A stretch of 64,000 bases of DNA from Gamarada debralockiae (lineage: Eukaryota; Ascomycota; Leotiomycetes; Helotiales; Hyphodiscaceae), in the NCBI GenBank assembly GCA_002803225.1, contig NXFV01000917.1, forward strand, positions 56,872-120,871, given 5' to 3'. The notes beneath the pieces are model-generated. The model saw nothing but the letters and a program-made list of their open reading frames with translations. It was not told the DNA's origin and did not search any database. This document shows, piece after piece, positions 47,647 to 58,346 of the stretch. How positions within the stretch are numbered: the first letter of the stretch is position 1; each line of letters begins with the position of its first letter. The position numbers were made by a program, and so were the translations under genes.

Positions 47647-48553
47647 ATGGTCAAGAAGAGAAACAGAGATCCCGAAGTCCTCGCAGAGGCGCCTCAAGTG
47701 GAAGGCGATGGAAGTGGCAGTGACACTGTGAGTTCCCCTCCTCATATCTGCACTCCACATCCTGATCAAATCGTAGGACATGATCGATGTTGAATTCGAA
47801 TGGTTCAACTTCAAGCCAGATATTGACTTCCATGGAATAAAGAATCTTGTTCGACAACTGCTGGATGTGGACTCCCAACTATTCGACGTGTCCGCCCTCA
47901 CTGACCTCATACTCTCACAACCAACTATCGGGTCTACGGTCAAAGTTGATGGAGAAGAGACCGACCCGTACGCGTTCCTTACGATCCTCAACCTACATGA
48001 GCACCGTGAAAAGAAGGTCATTAAGGACTTGACACAATACTTGTTGGAGAAGGCTCAAACGAACCAAGCACTCGCGCCTCTAAGCGGCCTTCTCTCTTCT
48101 AATTCTCAAGTTGGGCTAGTTCTTGCGGAACGGCTGATCAATTGCCCTTCTGAGATCTCCCCACCGATGTACGGCATGCTCATAGACGAGATTGAGGCTG
48201 CAGTGGAGGACAAGGAGCCATACGAGTTCACACACTACCTCATCGTCTCCAAGACATACCATGAAATTGCATCGTCTCTGGACCAGGAAGACGTACCCAA
48301 ACAGAAGAAGAGCAAGGCAGGCAAGGCTAAGGAGACTTTCTACTTTCACCCGGAGGATGAGATATTACAAAGACATGCGTTGGCATCTGGAACGTATGAA
48401 TATACCAAGGACGAAGGCGAAGGGATGGCAGACAGCAAGAGAGCTTTCCAGGAGATGGGCATTAAGCCACAAGGATCTGTGATCTTAATAGAAGCGGGCA
48501 AGTTTGAGGGTGCTGTAAATGCTATCAAGGAGTATCTAAATCCTCAGCAATAA
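47647..48553 (+). CDS. BCP1: Bcp1/BCCIP family protein
   Basis: Exons 47647-47727 and 47777-48553 (49-nt intron) give 285 residues, in line with yeast Bcp1. The yeast protein is nuclear, acts as a chaperone for ribosomal protein Rpl23 and helps export Mss4. Signatures are [25 protein letters not shown], the [11 protein letters not shown] core, [18 protein letters not shown], and the C-terminal [14 protein letters not shown]. The first exon is Lys/Arg-rich (MVKKRNRDP), a likely nuclear localisation signal. Only 213 bp separate its start from the GMP synthase start on the other strand, so the two share a bidirectional promoter region. It converges on chorismate mutase 33 bp downstream. Confidence 0.93.
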
Positions 48554-48585
48554 TGCAAGCAATCAAGCCCCTTCCACAACTCCGT

Positions 48586-49433
48586 CTACTCAGGTTGTAG
48601 TCTTTGCATCAAGTACTCGACTTCTACCACCTTTGTGAGCGGAATAACGAAGTCCTTGTACATCGCCACCACAGCTTCAACATTGATCTTTCCCGGCCCT
48701 TCAGCACCTATACTTGGATCCGTGCCATATGTTCTAGCCTTCAGCCCTAATCGTTCCAAGACCTTCTTCTCCACAGCCTCATTCGTGATTGCAGCTCCAA
48801 TACCCTCCCGGTCTCCTGCCTTAATCAACTCTGTATACTTCTCCGTCTCAGTTTGGAACTTAGACTCTGCCACAAACTTCCCAAAGTGGATTCGTCGCGA
48901 CAATGCTTGTAAGCACGCAATATCACAAGTCGCAGCTGAGCCATAATTCTCTTCCGTTTCTCCTCTATCCTTTCGTCCGAAATCCGCACATGCTGCTGGC
49001 AGGAAGCTCTCTATGTAGTTTTTCTTGATCTGCTCGTTGACATTGACATCGTTCTTGTGTAATATCTTTGGATAGTGGAGGGGTTGGAGGATAGGCGTTT
49101 GCAGAGCGTCTGGGAAGAAGGGGTACTCGTCTGGAGACTGGAAGCGTCTGATGAGCGAATCGAGCTTTTCTCGCTCGCGAAGTGTCCAGTCGAGGAAGCT
49201 CAGGCTACTGTTTGGTATGTTCAAAGCGCCTGGTTTGTAGATGGTGCCGTTTAGAGGGAACTGCACTCGCTCGATGAGATGAAATGTAATGGTGTCTTCT
49301 AGCCGACTGTGTAGACCAAAAATTAGTATTTTAAACATGTAGTGAGGGTCTTTCAGACTCACATAAGCTGGAATCGGATATTGGCAAGATCCAGAGCCTT
49401 TGCTGGATCGGAGAGATCAATAGCTGTATCCAT
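48586..49433 (-). CDS. ARO7: Chorismate mutase
   Basis: This enzyme turns chorismate into prephenate at the phenylalanine/tyrosine branch of the shikimate pathway. Exons 49433-49363 and 49306-48586 join in frame to 263 residues, close to the yeast Aro7 length of 256. The N-terminus [40 protein letters not shown] has the conserved active-site Arg and Glu. Further conserved tracts are [60 protein letters not shown] and the C-terminal [20 protein letters not shown]. Allosteric regulation by Tyr and Trp is known for the yeast enzyme and is assumed here. An alternative start at 49362 (MSLKDPHYM) lies in the intron and is wrong. Confidence 0.96.
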
Positions 49434-49829
49434 GGTGGGGAAACGGAAGTATTTTGAAGGCTTGCTGAGCTCTAAAGCTAGTGGGAGGGAAAGGGTTTTG
49501 ATTATTCAAACAGATCCAGTGACTCCTTAAATATTGAGATCTTCTTGAGTCAGGACTCAATGGCTCACATCACTCTGTCCTGTCCGAAAAGAGTTTGGGT
49601 AACGTCGGCGTGAGATTCCAAATCCAAAGGCTACTGGTAGCATCACATCCTTGTCAACAAGCGGCCGAGTGTGGCTCCAGTAGGAAAACGCGCATCATCG
49701 TTCACCCGACGAAGAATAAACAAGTCAAAATACACACAGCACGAGCTCCCTTTGCACAACATTTGCGACCCCGAAATCGAACGTCCAGCATCCCCAACTG
49801 GTATATGTGCTGAACGACGAAGAAGACGC

Positions 49830-51979
49830 ATGGCTGGTTCGCGCAGCCGCAATGCCTCGCCATTCAGAGGACCAGCGGACGATGATTCCGCCTTAATATC
49901 TGTATGCGCCATCTGTGGATACATCTAGAGCTTCTGCTAACACGGGGTGTAGACAAGAGGACTGGAGGCGTTTGGGCGGAAGGTTACTACGACGGCTGGC
50001 CACCTGATGGGGCCTTTGACAGATCCTTCTACAAATACCGCATATCAAAATGCTATGAGCGACTTGCACAAACAGCTCCGGAGACCAAATCTGCAAAGAA
50101 GTGTCTTCTCTTTTGCGAAGACGACTCCTACCGACTTAGTCCGGTCGAAGCTGTCAACCTCTGAGATACAATACCGTGCCCTGACGTACTTACCGGACGA
50201 GCTCTTGGCGAATATTCCAGAGGATGATAACACATATTCGTTATTCCAGGGCTTCCAAGCCACCCTACCAGAGAATAGTCCGGAAGGGAAAAGGCATAAG
50301 AGGCGAGTATCGAGAGGGAGGAAGCTGTTAGAGGATGATAAGTCCGAACCAGACACCCGGCCAACGCTGGCGAAGCTCAAGAAGGAGAAGAATACCTTGA
50401 ATCACCAGTTAGAAATGATGGGCATTCGAAAGAATATGGCGAGCAGCGAGATTATTGAAATAGACAAGAAAATCGCAAATCTCAATAGCATGCGGCGGAT
50501 TGTTCTAGATCGGTTAGCAGGATTAGAGCAGGAAGAGGCTTTGTTAGAGCATGATAGTTCGTATACCCCGAATTTCCATAATCCAGGTCTGAGACTAATG
50601 TTGAAAAAAGTACTCGATGTGGAAAACCGGTTGGAAGATGCTCAAGACCAACTTGACGATGCTGAAGAAATGGCCCAAGCACTGGCCGAAACAGAAAAGG
50701 CTGAGGAGGACTTGGATCCAAATGACCATGCCATGGACGCCTCATTCATGTCAGAATCAATATACGAAAAGCTACCTTCTGCATCAACCACCCCTACACG
50801 ACCAAAACGACATAAGACGATTCGACGGAAGTCTATGCCCATCTTACACGAACATTTTGAGCCAGGATCTATGATTCGAGAACTTCCAGCGCACAATGAC
50901 ATGATCACAGCACTTGATTTCGATGTGCCATTCGGGACTATGGTTACCGCGGCCCTGGATGATACTGTACGAGTGTGGGACATGAATGCGGGGCGATGCA
51001 TGGGTTTTCTTGAAGGCCACACTGCATCTGTAAGAGCACTTCAAGTGGAGGACAACATTGTGGCGACAGGGTCCATGGACGCAACGATCCGATTATGGGA
51101 TCTCAGTAAGGCTCGTTACGAACCCCAGGATAACCGCATCAATAAAGATGGTGGCGACGAAGACGACCCCTTAGCGTTTGGGAATCCGGACGACGAGCAA
51201 ATCTTACCGCCTCCTGGGACTATGGCAGATTGTCCCTTGTTTACCTTAGAAGCTCATGTAGACGAAGTCACAGCTCTGCATTTCAGAGGCGATACTCTGA
51301 TTTCGGGATCAGCTGACAAGACGCTGCGGCAATGGGATCTTGAGAAGGGCCGTTGTGTTCAGACTTTGGATGTCATGTGGGCCGCAGCCCAAGCTTCAGC
51401 GACAATGGGTTCTAGTGAAGGCGCATGGCGGCAAACTGGAAGATTACCGGATGCGTCGGCGGACTTCGTTGGTGCGGTGCAGGTCTTTGATGCTGCGTTG
51501 GCATGCGGAACAGCTGATGGGATGGTCCGGTTATGGGATTTGAGGAGTGGGCAAGTTCATCGAAGTTTGGTTGGACATACCGGTCCTGTGACTTGTCTGC
51601 AGTTTGATGATGTGCACTTGGTTACTGGAAGTTTGGACAGGAGTATTCGAGTAAGTCACAACCAGGGTCCGTCGTCGAAGCTTGGGTCACTAATTGATTA
51701 TAGATTTGGGATCTCCGAACAGGAGCAATCTACGATGCTTATGCATACGACAACCCTATTTCTAGCATGATGTTCGACGCTCGAAGGATTGTATCCGCTG
51801 CAGGAGAAAATGTGGCTAAGGTGTATGATAAGATAGATGGTCGGCACTGGGACTGTGGATCGGGTGTGCTTGCTGAGGAGGAGAACAGGACGCCTGCGAT
51901 GGTTGAGAGGGTGAGGATTAAGGATGGATACCTCACGGAAGGCCGTCGGGATGGTATTGTGGGCATTTGGACATGTTAG
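49830..51979 (+). CDS. MDV1: Mitochondrial division WD40 protein, Mdv1/Caf4-like
   Basis: Exons 49830-49901, 49953-51650 and 51704-51979 join in frame to 681 residues. In yeast Mdv1 links the outer-membrane protein Fis1 to the dynamin Dnm1 during fission. An N-terminal extension (about residues 25-130) should hold the Fis1-binding part. A coiled coil follows at about 145-250 ([40 protein letters not shown]), then [21 protein letters not shown] and a seven-bladed WD40 propeller ([76 protein letters not shown]). The last blade is split by the 53-nt intron. The coiled-coil plus propeller order fits Mdv1/Caf4; the specific paralogue cannot be told. Confidence 0.9.
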
Positions 51980-52531
51980 TTGGGCTTTGGCAATAAATCC
52001 AGAGCAACGTACGGAATCGTATGATGGGAGACGCATCCGATGGGTGTGTTGTAGAATTACTGTATGATTTGAGGATACCATCGTACATACATACATTTTC
52101 GACTACTGTGATGTCGTAAGTATGGTGAATTTTGAAACTGATAGAGGTTGATAATTTATCAACTTGTGCTCATCAAAACTTCCAGATCCAAAGCCTGACG
52201 AATGCCCACCATGCTATATGACAGTGATCGTTAAAAGAGTGACTATATTTAATATTTTTGGGTGATTTCTAAATATATGCGTAATGATTGTGGTCGTATA
52301 CTCAATGAAAGAAAAAAACTTCAAATCCAAAATAAACCAACGCAACCTCGTAACGCAACCATATCCTTCACATGTTTTTTTCCTCCCCACGTTCTTCCAC
52401 GCCTTATTTCTCACTTCCAAAACTCCATTCATAATGCAGGTGCCCAAATCATCGTCCAATTATTTCCCACTCGTCCAAAGGATTATGCGGCTACCCCTTC
52501 AGCCCCCTTTTATCGACCATTCTAGGCTTGA
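51980..52531. other. Intergenic region, convergent gene ends
   Basis: About 550 A+T-rich bases lie between the Mdv1-like gene (plus) and the MFS transporter (minus). They should contain both 3' ends. A minus-strand frame at 52214-52459 is not recognisable. No repeat is seen. Confidence 0.45.
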
Positions 52532-54126
52532 TCAATACATAATATTGATCTTCCAACCAACAACCAAAACTCTAGCGGTGATAAGGCAAATCCCTGCCGC
52601 AGCATAAGACAAGCCAGCAAAAGTGATCAAACCCCAATACGCCCCATCATTAACCGTCAATATCTGTCCCGCAATGGGCAGGCCCGTCAAAGTCCCAAAC
52701 GCAACCACCATCCAGCATGTAGCATAATAGCGTCCATAGTTCTCCGTCTTGCACATCTGGCCGACGCACACAGGACTTAGACTGAGGTTGCTCCCACTCG
52801 CGAACCCAAAGATTATCGCGAAGACGATGATCATGGCTGTGGATTCTCCGGCTGGAAGCCAGAACCCGAAACATGTGACGACGCATAGTGAGATCGAAAG
52901 GATGAGGGTGTTTATTCGCCCGATCATGTCGGCTACTATGCCGGCGAAGAAGCGTCCGAAGAAAGAACCGGCGTTGAGGACTGCGAGGATTTGGAAACTG
53001 AATGCGGAGCTGTGGCCGTGGGATACGGAGTAGGACGTGATGTAAGTGAGCGGCACAAAAATGCCCCATTCCATGAGAAAGATGCCGATCGTAACAAATG
53101 TGAACGGCAGGTCTTTGAACACGGTGAAGTCTGGAGCGATGCTCTTGAAGCTTGCCATTGGCTTTCGTGGCAGACGACTTCTTACTAGAAGGTTTGCCAA
53201 GACGAGTAGGAACACGAGGATGAAGCCTAGGATGCGGGTTGCCCAAGCAAAGCCTACCATAGGAAAAAGCTTTTGGAGCATAAGGGGAAAGATGATCCCA
53301 CCGATGGATCCGGACGTCATCGCTATTCCGGTGGCATTTCCACGTTTACGGAGGAAGAAGTGGCCGATGGAAGCTATGCAGGGAGTGTTGATTAAGCATC
53401 CTCCGACTGTAGGAAAATTCGGAGTCAGTATTCGTTCAATAGGACACGCAGGCCTCAGCACACACGATACAGGATAGAATCATAGCAAGGAAATTGCTCT
53501 GGGTGTTACTTACTTCCGTTGAGGAGACTGTACACTATAAAGATGTGCCAGTACTCTGTCTGCTGGTTAGTGGATTTCAATGGACGATTGAGCCGAAAAC
53601 TTACGAGTACAAAGTCCTAAGAGGAACATTGATGCGATCAAGAGAATGCTTCCGGAGAAGACCAAAAGTCGAGGTCCATAGGCGTCAAAGATTGGTCCAA
53701 TTGGTGCTCCACAGAAAAAGGTCAAGAATAGAGAGAGACCAAAGATCCATCCTATCTGACTTGGAGTGTAGTCTTTCAGCTGATGAGCACTGAAGTACTC
53801 CAATAGGATAGCCGTGCTATTGATGATACCAAAAACAGAGAAGAATCCACAGAATGAACCGACAACTACGGTCCATCCCTTCAGGCCTCCTTCGGGGAAG
53901 TCATCATTGTCGTCATAGCAGGCGGCGAGGTTCGAGTCGTCGAAGTCGGGTTCACGAGTCTCTTCAAAAGGTCCTTTTTCGTTGTCTGATGGAGGGGGTT
54001 GGTTCTCAATCACAGGTCGCTCCGCAATTGGATCCAAGCATTTTATCCCAGCTTCGAAATCTTGGGAGGCGACAGTTGGGCTGATAGTCGCGCTGTCATT
54101 TTGAGATTGGTGTTTTACAAAGCAGC
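52532..54126 (-). CDS. MFS transporter, monocarboxylate-transporter (MCT) family
   Basis: This multi-pass membrane protein has the MCT/Mch layout. A soluble acidic N-terminus (residues like NQPPPSDNEKGPFEE) precedes the first helix motif FPEGGLKGWTVVVGSFCGFF, the usual MCT signature region. Twelve hydrophobic segments follow. Signature pieces include SQIGWIFGLSLFLTFF, FDAYGPRLLVFSGS, LNGIGGCLINTPCIASIGHFFLRKRG, GSIGGIIFPLMLQK, GSFFGRFFAGIVADMIGR and YYATCWMVVAFGTLTGLPIAG. Introns lie near 53568 (TGT ACT C boundary) and near 53410. The 5' end is unresolved: the frame is open back to an acceptor-like CACAG ending at 54127, preceded by a CTAAC branch site. No ATG in that frame is visible, and the nearby ATG at 54099 is out of frame. 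Substrate is unknown. Confidence 0.85.
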
Positions 54127-55817
54127 CTGTGAAGATTTCCTAGTTAGCACTTGCTCAAAAAGGCACGAAAGGAGTCGAGTTGAAGTTTATTGGGTTTGAA
54201 CTTTAATTTCTCTCTCCAGGAGTTCGCTTGGGGAGTTGAACTCTGTTGTGCAGTTCGAGAGAGGAAGTCGATTGCTTTGAAATTTACATACTGTCCTCTG
54301 CTAAATAGGTCCCAACTCTGTGCATTCGCTACACCAAAACAGTAACTGTGGTTCTCAGCAATGCGTTTAAGCGTTGATGTAGAAGGGATGTGGCTGGTAT
54401 ATAGAGGAAAAAGAAGAAGAGAAGGCGGGGAAATTCAGAATGAAAAGAAAATCAAGACTTCGGCCGGCGGTGAAGAACGGGCGGGTCCGAAGAGTTCAAG
54501 ATTTGTCACGGGAATTATTAGTGACTTCTCCGCCCACGTGATTTGCCTCTTTTTTTGGGGTGGGGGGGGATCCATTGCGTGACTTGTAGATGCTCTTCAA
54601 GGTGCGTTTCTTCGCAGGGAAATACAGAAAGGACATGTTCCCGTTCCCGCAAGGCTGGGTTGTGTATAAAGTATATCATGGAAGAAATGAACCGCAAAAT
54701 AACAGGCTTGCTCCAGAAGCGGGAGGACATGAACAAGCGTTGGAGACTTTCTCAATAAGTTCAATTGCTTCATGGGGTTGAGCCTGAGCCTGCCAATGAA
54801 TTCCCTTGACATCCTTCTCCCATCTCCAGTCGAACTACTTTCCCAGGTGATAGAGAGGAATGATTTATTTTTGAGACTTGGGAAACGGAGGTGCGGAAGG
54901 AGACCAACGCGTCTGAATGCATTCGCAGACTCCTGCTTTGGTTACAAAGGGTCGGCAGGTTGCATTAAACCCTTGGATAAAGATGTCAGTCTCTTCTTGG
55001 CCTTCTAAGATCAACGTTGTTAACACGGGAGTCACCAGCTTGTCTCAGGGGCTCTCCTCTTCAGGGCTAAAAAAAGCGGCCCAAATTGGCCCGTGCCTAT
55101 GCACTTCTCTCAGGCTTAAAGAACAATTGTAAAACCTCAATTTAAAATTCTACAGTAAAAATTAGTCGAAACATAGTTTGACTTTCTTTGGAGCTTTAAA
55201 ATCAAGTTTCAGTAGATTTAATCAAGTTTTGTGGAATTTTTATTATTGCTGAAGTATATGTTTTGGTGAAGCACATATACCAATTTGGGCCACTTATTTT
55301 TGGTCCTGAAGAGCTCTCCTACCGGAGTTAGGGGTTACAAGCGTGTTTTGGGGAAAGCACAGACCACACTGCAGAATCTTCACCCACCACGAGGCTGGAA
55401 CATGTTGCTCCTCATTGGCTAGGTCACCGAGACAGCCAATAAAGCCGCGATCCGAAATGGGGGAGGAAATTCTGAAATATAGAAAAATCGGAGAAACCTC
55501 GAAGTCCGTAGAACAGTTACCGTGGCTTTCGAGCGGAAGGTTTCGTAATTTGTGAATGAAGCCGCACATGCCGCGCAGGTAGAAAGGTAAATGCTGAAGG
55601 CGGGACCCTGGAGCTAAGACGGAGATGCTTAAAGAGTGCATAGTCGGCGTTATGTGGAATGGAGGGGTCGGCGTTATGAGATCATAGTGAAAGTATATAA
55701 GTCCCAGGTGTTACCTCTCGTTCTGAGCCTTTTATTCAAGCAATCTACTCACTCAATTGATCTTTCCAAGAGCCTCTGATACCGCCTCGCGAATCTTTCT
55801 GTCACAATTCATTAGCA
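54127..55817. other. Intergenic region containing a MITE
   Basis: About 1.7 kb between the MFS gene and the aldo-keto reductase. The MITE at 55058-55312 is annotated separately. Short frames at 54361-54582 and 54772-55008 are not recognisable. A homopolymer-rich G tract near 54560 and the final 110 bases of CT-rich leader are the only other features. Confidence 0.45.
55058..55312. mobile_element. MITE, 255 bp, about 40-bp terminal inverted repeats
   Basis: The left end begins TCTTCAGGGCTAAAAAAAGC. The right end, read on the other strand, begins TCTTCAGGACCAAAAATAAG. Both then share GGCCCAAATTGG. The flanks carry a direct repeat GCTCTCC at 55051-55057 and 55313-55319, a candidate 7-bp target duplication (8 or 9 bp if the ends are set slightly differently). 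The interior is A+T-rich with no ORF. Superfamily is uncertain; the duplication length would suit hAT or Mutator-like elements. Confidence 0.75.
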
Positions 55818-57189
55818 ATGGCTTTCAATCCCCCTCCACCACCCAAGACCGCCCTTGGTCATTATCGATTGCTTTCTCCCACAGCATCTGTTAGAGTCAG
55901 CCCATTGTGTCTCGGAGGAATGAATTTCGGAGATGCCTGGTAAAGTCACCGCCAGAACTCTTCTCCATGCCATACTAACGGATCTCTAGGAAGGACTTCA
56001 TGGGAGTCTGCGACCAAAAGACTACCGAAGAGATTCTCGATTTCTTTTACGTTTCCGGCGGCAACTTCATCGACACGTCGAATAACTACCAGAAAGAAGA
56101 GTCAGAGATTTGGATCGGGGAATGGATGAAGAAACGGGGAAATAGAGATCAGATGGTTATTGCAACAAAGTTCACGACATGCTTCCGTGCTGGATATGGG
56201 GAGAAGGAGATCTTGATCAATACCACTGGTAATGGAACCAAGTCACTCCACCTCTCACTGGAGGCTAGTCTCAGGAAGCTACAGACTAGTTATATCGACC
56301 TGGTATGTCTGCCGAGATCTCTCTCATTCACTCAACATATTCCAGCGATTCCCCTTTTTTCAATCTTTCAACTTGACCGGGCGATTGTAGTTCAATCACT
56401 CAAATGGACAGAATGAATGGATCTCCAATCGCTCCTATTCAGATAACAATTCAAGAGGCAAATACAACGGCTAACTCATTGGCACAGCTTTATGTCCACT
56501 GGTGGGACTTCACATGCTCCATTCCTGAGCTGATGCAGTCACTCAACCACTTGGTCGCATCGGGAAAGGTCTTGTACCTCGGAATTTCTGATACTCCCGC
56601 ATACATCGTCTCGAAAGCCAACGAATACGCACGTCAAAACGGTCTTCGGCAATTCTCCGTATATCAGGGACGTTGGAGTGCTGAGCACCGTGACTTCGAA
56701 AGAGAGATCATTCCTATGTGCAGAGATGAGGGCATGGGTCTTGCACCCTGGGGAGCTCTCGGAGGTGGAAACTTCAAGAGTGAAGAACAGAGAAAGAGCC
56801 AAGAACAGGGCCGAAAGATGGGCGGACCTAGCGAGGCTGCTATCAAAATTAGCAAGGTCCTCGAGCAAATTGCTAAGAAAAAGAGCAGTCAGATCACCAG
56901 TGTTGCTCTAGCCTATGTTATGCAGAAGACTCCTTACGTCTTCCCTATCGTTGGAGGCCGCAAGATCGATCACTTGAAGGGAAACATTGAGGGGTTGAGC
57001 TTGGAGTTGAGTGAGGAAGATATCAAGGAGATTGAGGATGCCAATGCTTTCGATATTGGCTTCCCTATGAACTTCCTAGGTGGACCTGGGGGAGTCAAGA
57101 ACCCTAATGATGTTTGGTTGATGGGATTGGCTGGTTCGCAACAACATTTCGACCCTCAGAAACCACTTGGTCCGTTCAAGAAGCAATAG
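55818..57189 (+). CDS. Aldo-keto reductase (aryl-alcohol dehydrogenase / NorA-like)
   Basis: Exons 55818-55939, 55990-56302 and 56488-57189 join in frame to 378 residues. This is an NADPH-dependent oxidoreductase related to yeast AAD proteins and Aspergillus norsolorinate reductase. Motifs are [15 protein letters not shown], the catalytic Asp and Tyr in [15 protein letters not shown], the Lys in VIATKFT, the catalytic His in [70 protein letters not shown], and the C-terminal GPFKKQ. The second intron is 185 nt, much longer than the other introns in the window, with a CTAAC branch before CACAG. It contains short TCAATCACTCAAAT and CCAATCGCTC words like those elsewhere in the window. Substrate is unknown. 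Confidence 0.92.
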
Positions 57190-57401
57190 GCTGGAAGATA
57201 GGATGTGGAACGCGGGAATATACAACAACGAAAATGACTAAATGAAATCAACTTGTAAACTTGAAACTTATGCCTGATCATGTAAAATTTGAGAATTTTG
57301 GCCGCATGATTACTCAAAATAGAACGGGCAATTCGGGGCATAGAGAGCGTCGCTCGGGAGCACTTCCTTCAACCTTCTACGAGACAGATAGGATCGAATC
57401 G

Positions 57402-57800
57402 CTCAAATAACGTCTATCCCTGTGTGGCGGAAAACCCTACGTGCCGGAACGACTTCATGGTTTAGGGGTCTTAAATCTCTACTATATAAATATATAAAGT
57501 TATAATTAGTTTGCTATTATTCTTTAGCTATTTCTCTATAAGGGTTCGGTTTATATTAAGAAAATACTAGGCTGTAGTCATATTATTAATTGTGCCGTTC
57601 ATAGCATTGAAAGCCCTTTCAGCTGGCCCCCCCTGCTCGATCATGACTATTGGCCCTGTCTCCAAATTTCGGGACCGTAGTACGAAGCTCCTATCAAGAA
57701 AGAATATAGCTCTAAAGTTTAAAGACATAGAGCGGAAGACAACCTTTATGCCGGATTTATCCGGACAAAGTGGGAAGAGGTATATAGAACAAATCAGCTT
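57402..57800. repeat. Dispersed repeat family with CCCTGYGTGCCGG ends, copy 1
   Basis: This segment is the inverted counterpart of 62515-62893. In order it has TAACGTCTATCCCTG, GCGGAAAACCCTACGTGCCGG, a tract with TTAAATCTCTAC, GCTATTTCTCTATA, CCAAATTTCGGGACCG, TTTAAAGACATAG and CCGGATTTATCCGGAC. The other copy has the same blocks in reverse order and orientation. The doubled CCCTGCGTGCCGG word at the end suggests the terminus of a DNA transposon. No transposase is recognisable here; a short frame at 57592-57834 is repeat-derived. Confidence 0.65.
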
Positions 57801-57879
57801 TCTCAAAATTGAAGATCTGATTAAAGATAGATAACAGCAGTAATTTTTACTATTTAGATTTCTAATAACTAGCACTCTT

Positions 57880-58140
57880 CTATTGTACTATAATATCAGC
57901 GATTTTATTAGAGGATTTTGTTAGCGAAACCTATCTATGTAGAATATCTCTCGAAATATTGAATTTTGAAGAAACCTTCCGCGGGTGCGATTACTCTCTA
58001 AATCATAATAAGTTTATATATGTAATATTAAATATTGTTTGAATATAAATTTGTAGAGTTATAAAGTTGTAAAAACAGCATTTTTGGTGTGTTTTCGGCT
58101 AAATCTGAGGGGTGCGCACAGAGTTATGGCAACCACTGTT
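57880..58140. repeat. AT-rich dispersed repeat, copy 2
   Basis: This copy matches 20330-20620 in the same order: TCGAAATATTGAATTTTGAA, CCTTCCGCGGGTGCG, ATTACTCTCTAAATCATAATAAG, TATATGTAATATTAAATATT, GTTATAAAGTTGTAA and TTTTTGGTGTGTTTTCGGCT. It directly follows the CCCTGYGTGCCGG-type repeat; only this copy has that neighbour. It ends about 200 bp before the stop of the intronless membrane-protein gene. Confidence 0.65.
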
Positions 58141-58346
58141 GTACCACTCGCGTTTCTCCTAGCGATTGTCAGAATAAAAGAACCAACTCATTAATCCCCA
58201 CTTCTCCTGCTCGTCCATCGCCCTCGCATTCCTCAGTCATAACACGGGAAGTATTTTCCGTAGCTCGCACTGACTAAAACCCAACCAAACTATATCTCCA
58301 CCATCAAAATTACCACAGCTAATATCCCAGCCATTGCCACTTCATC

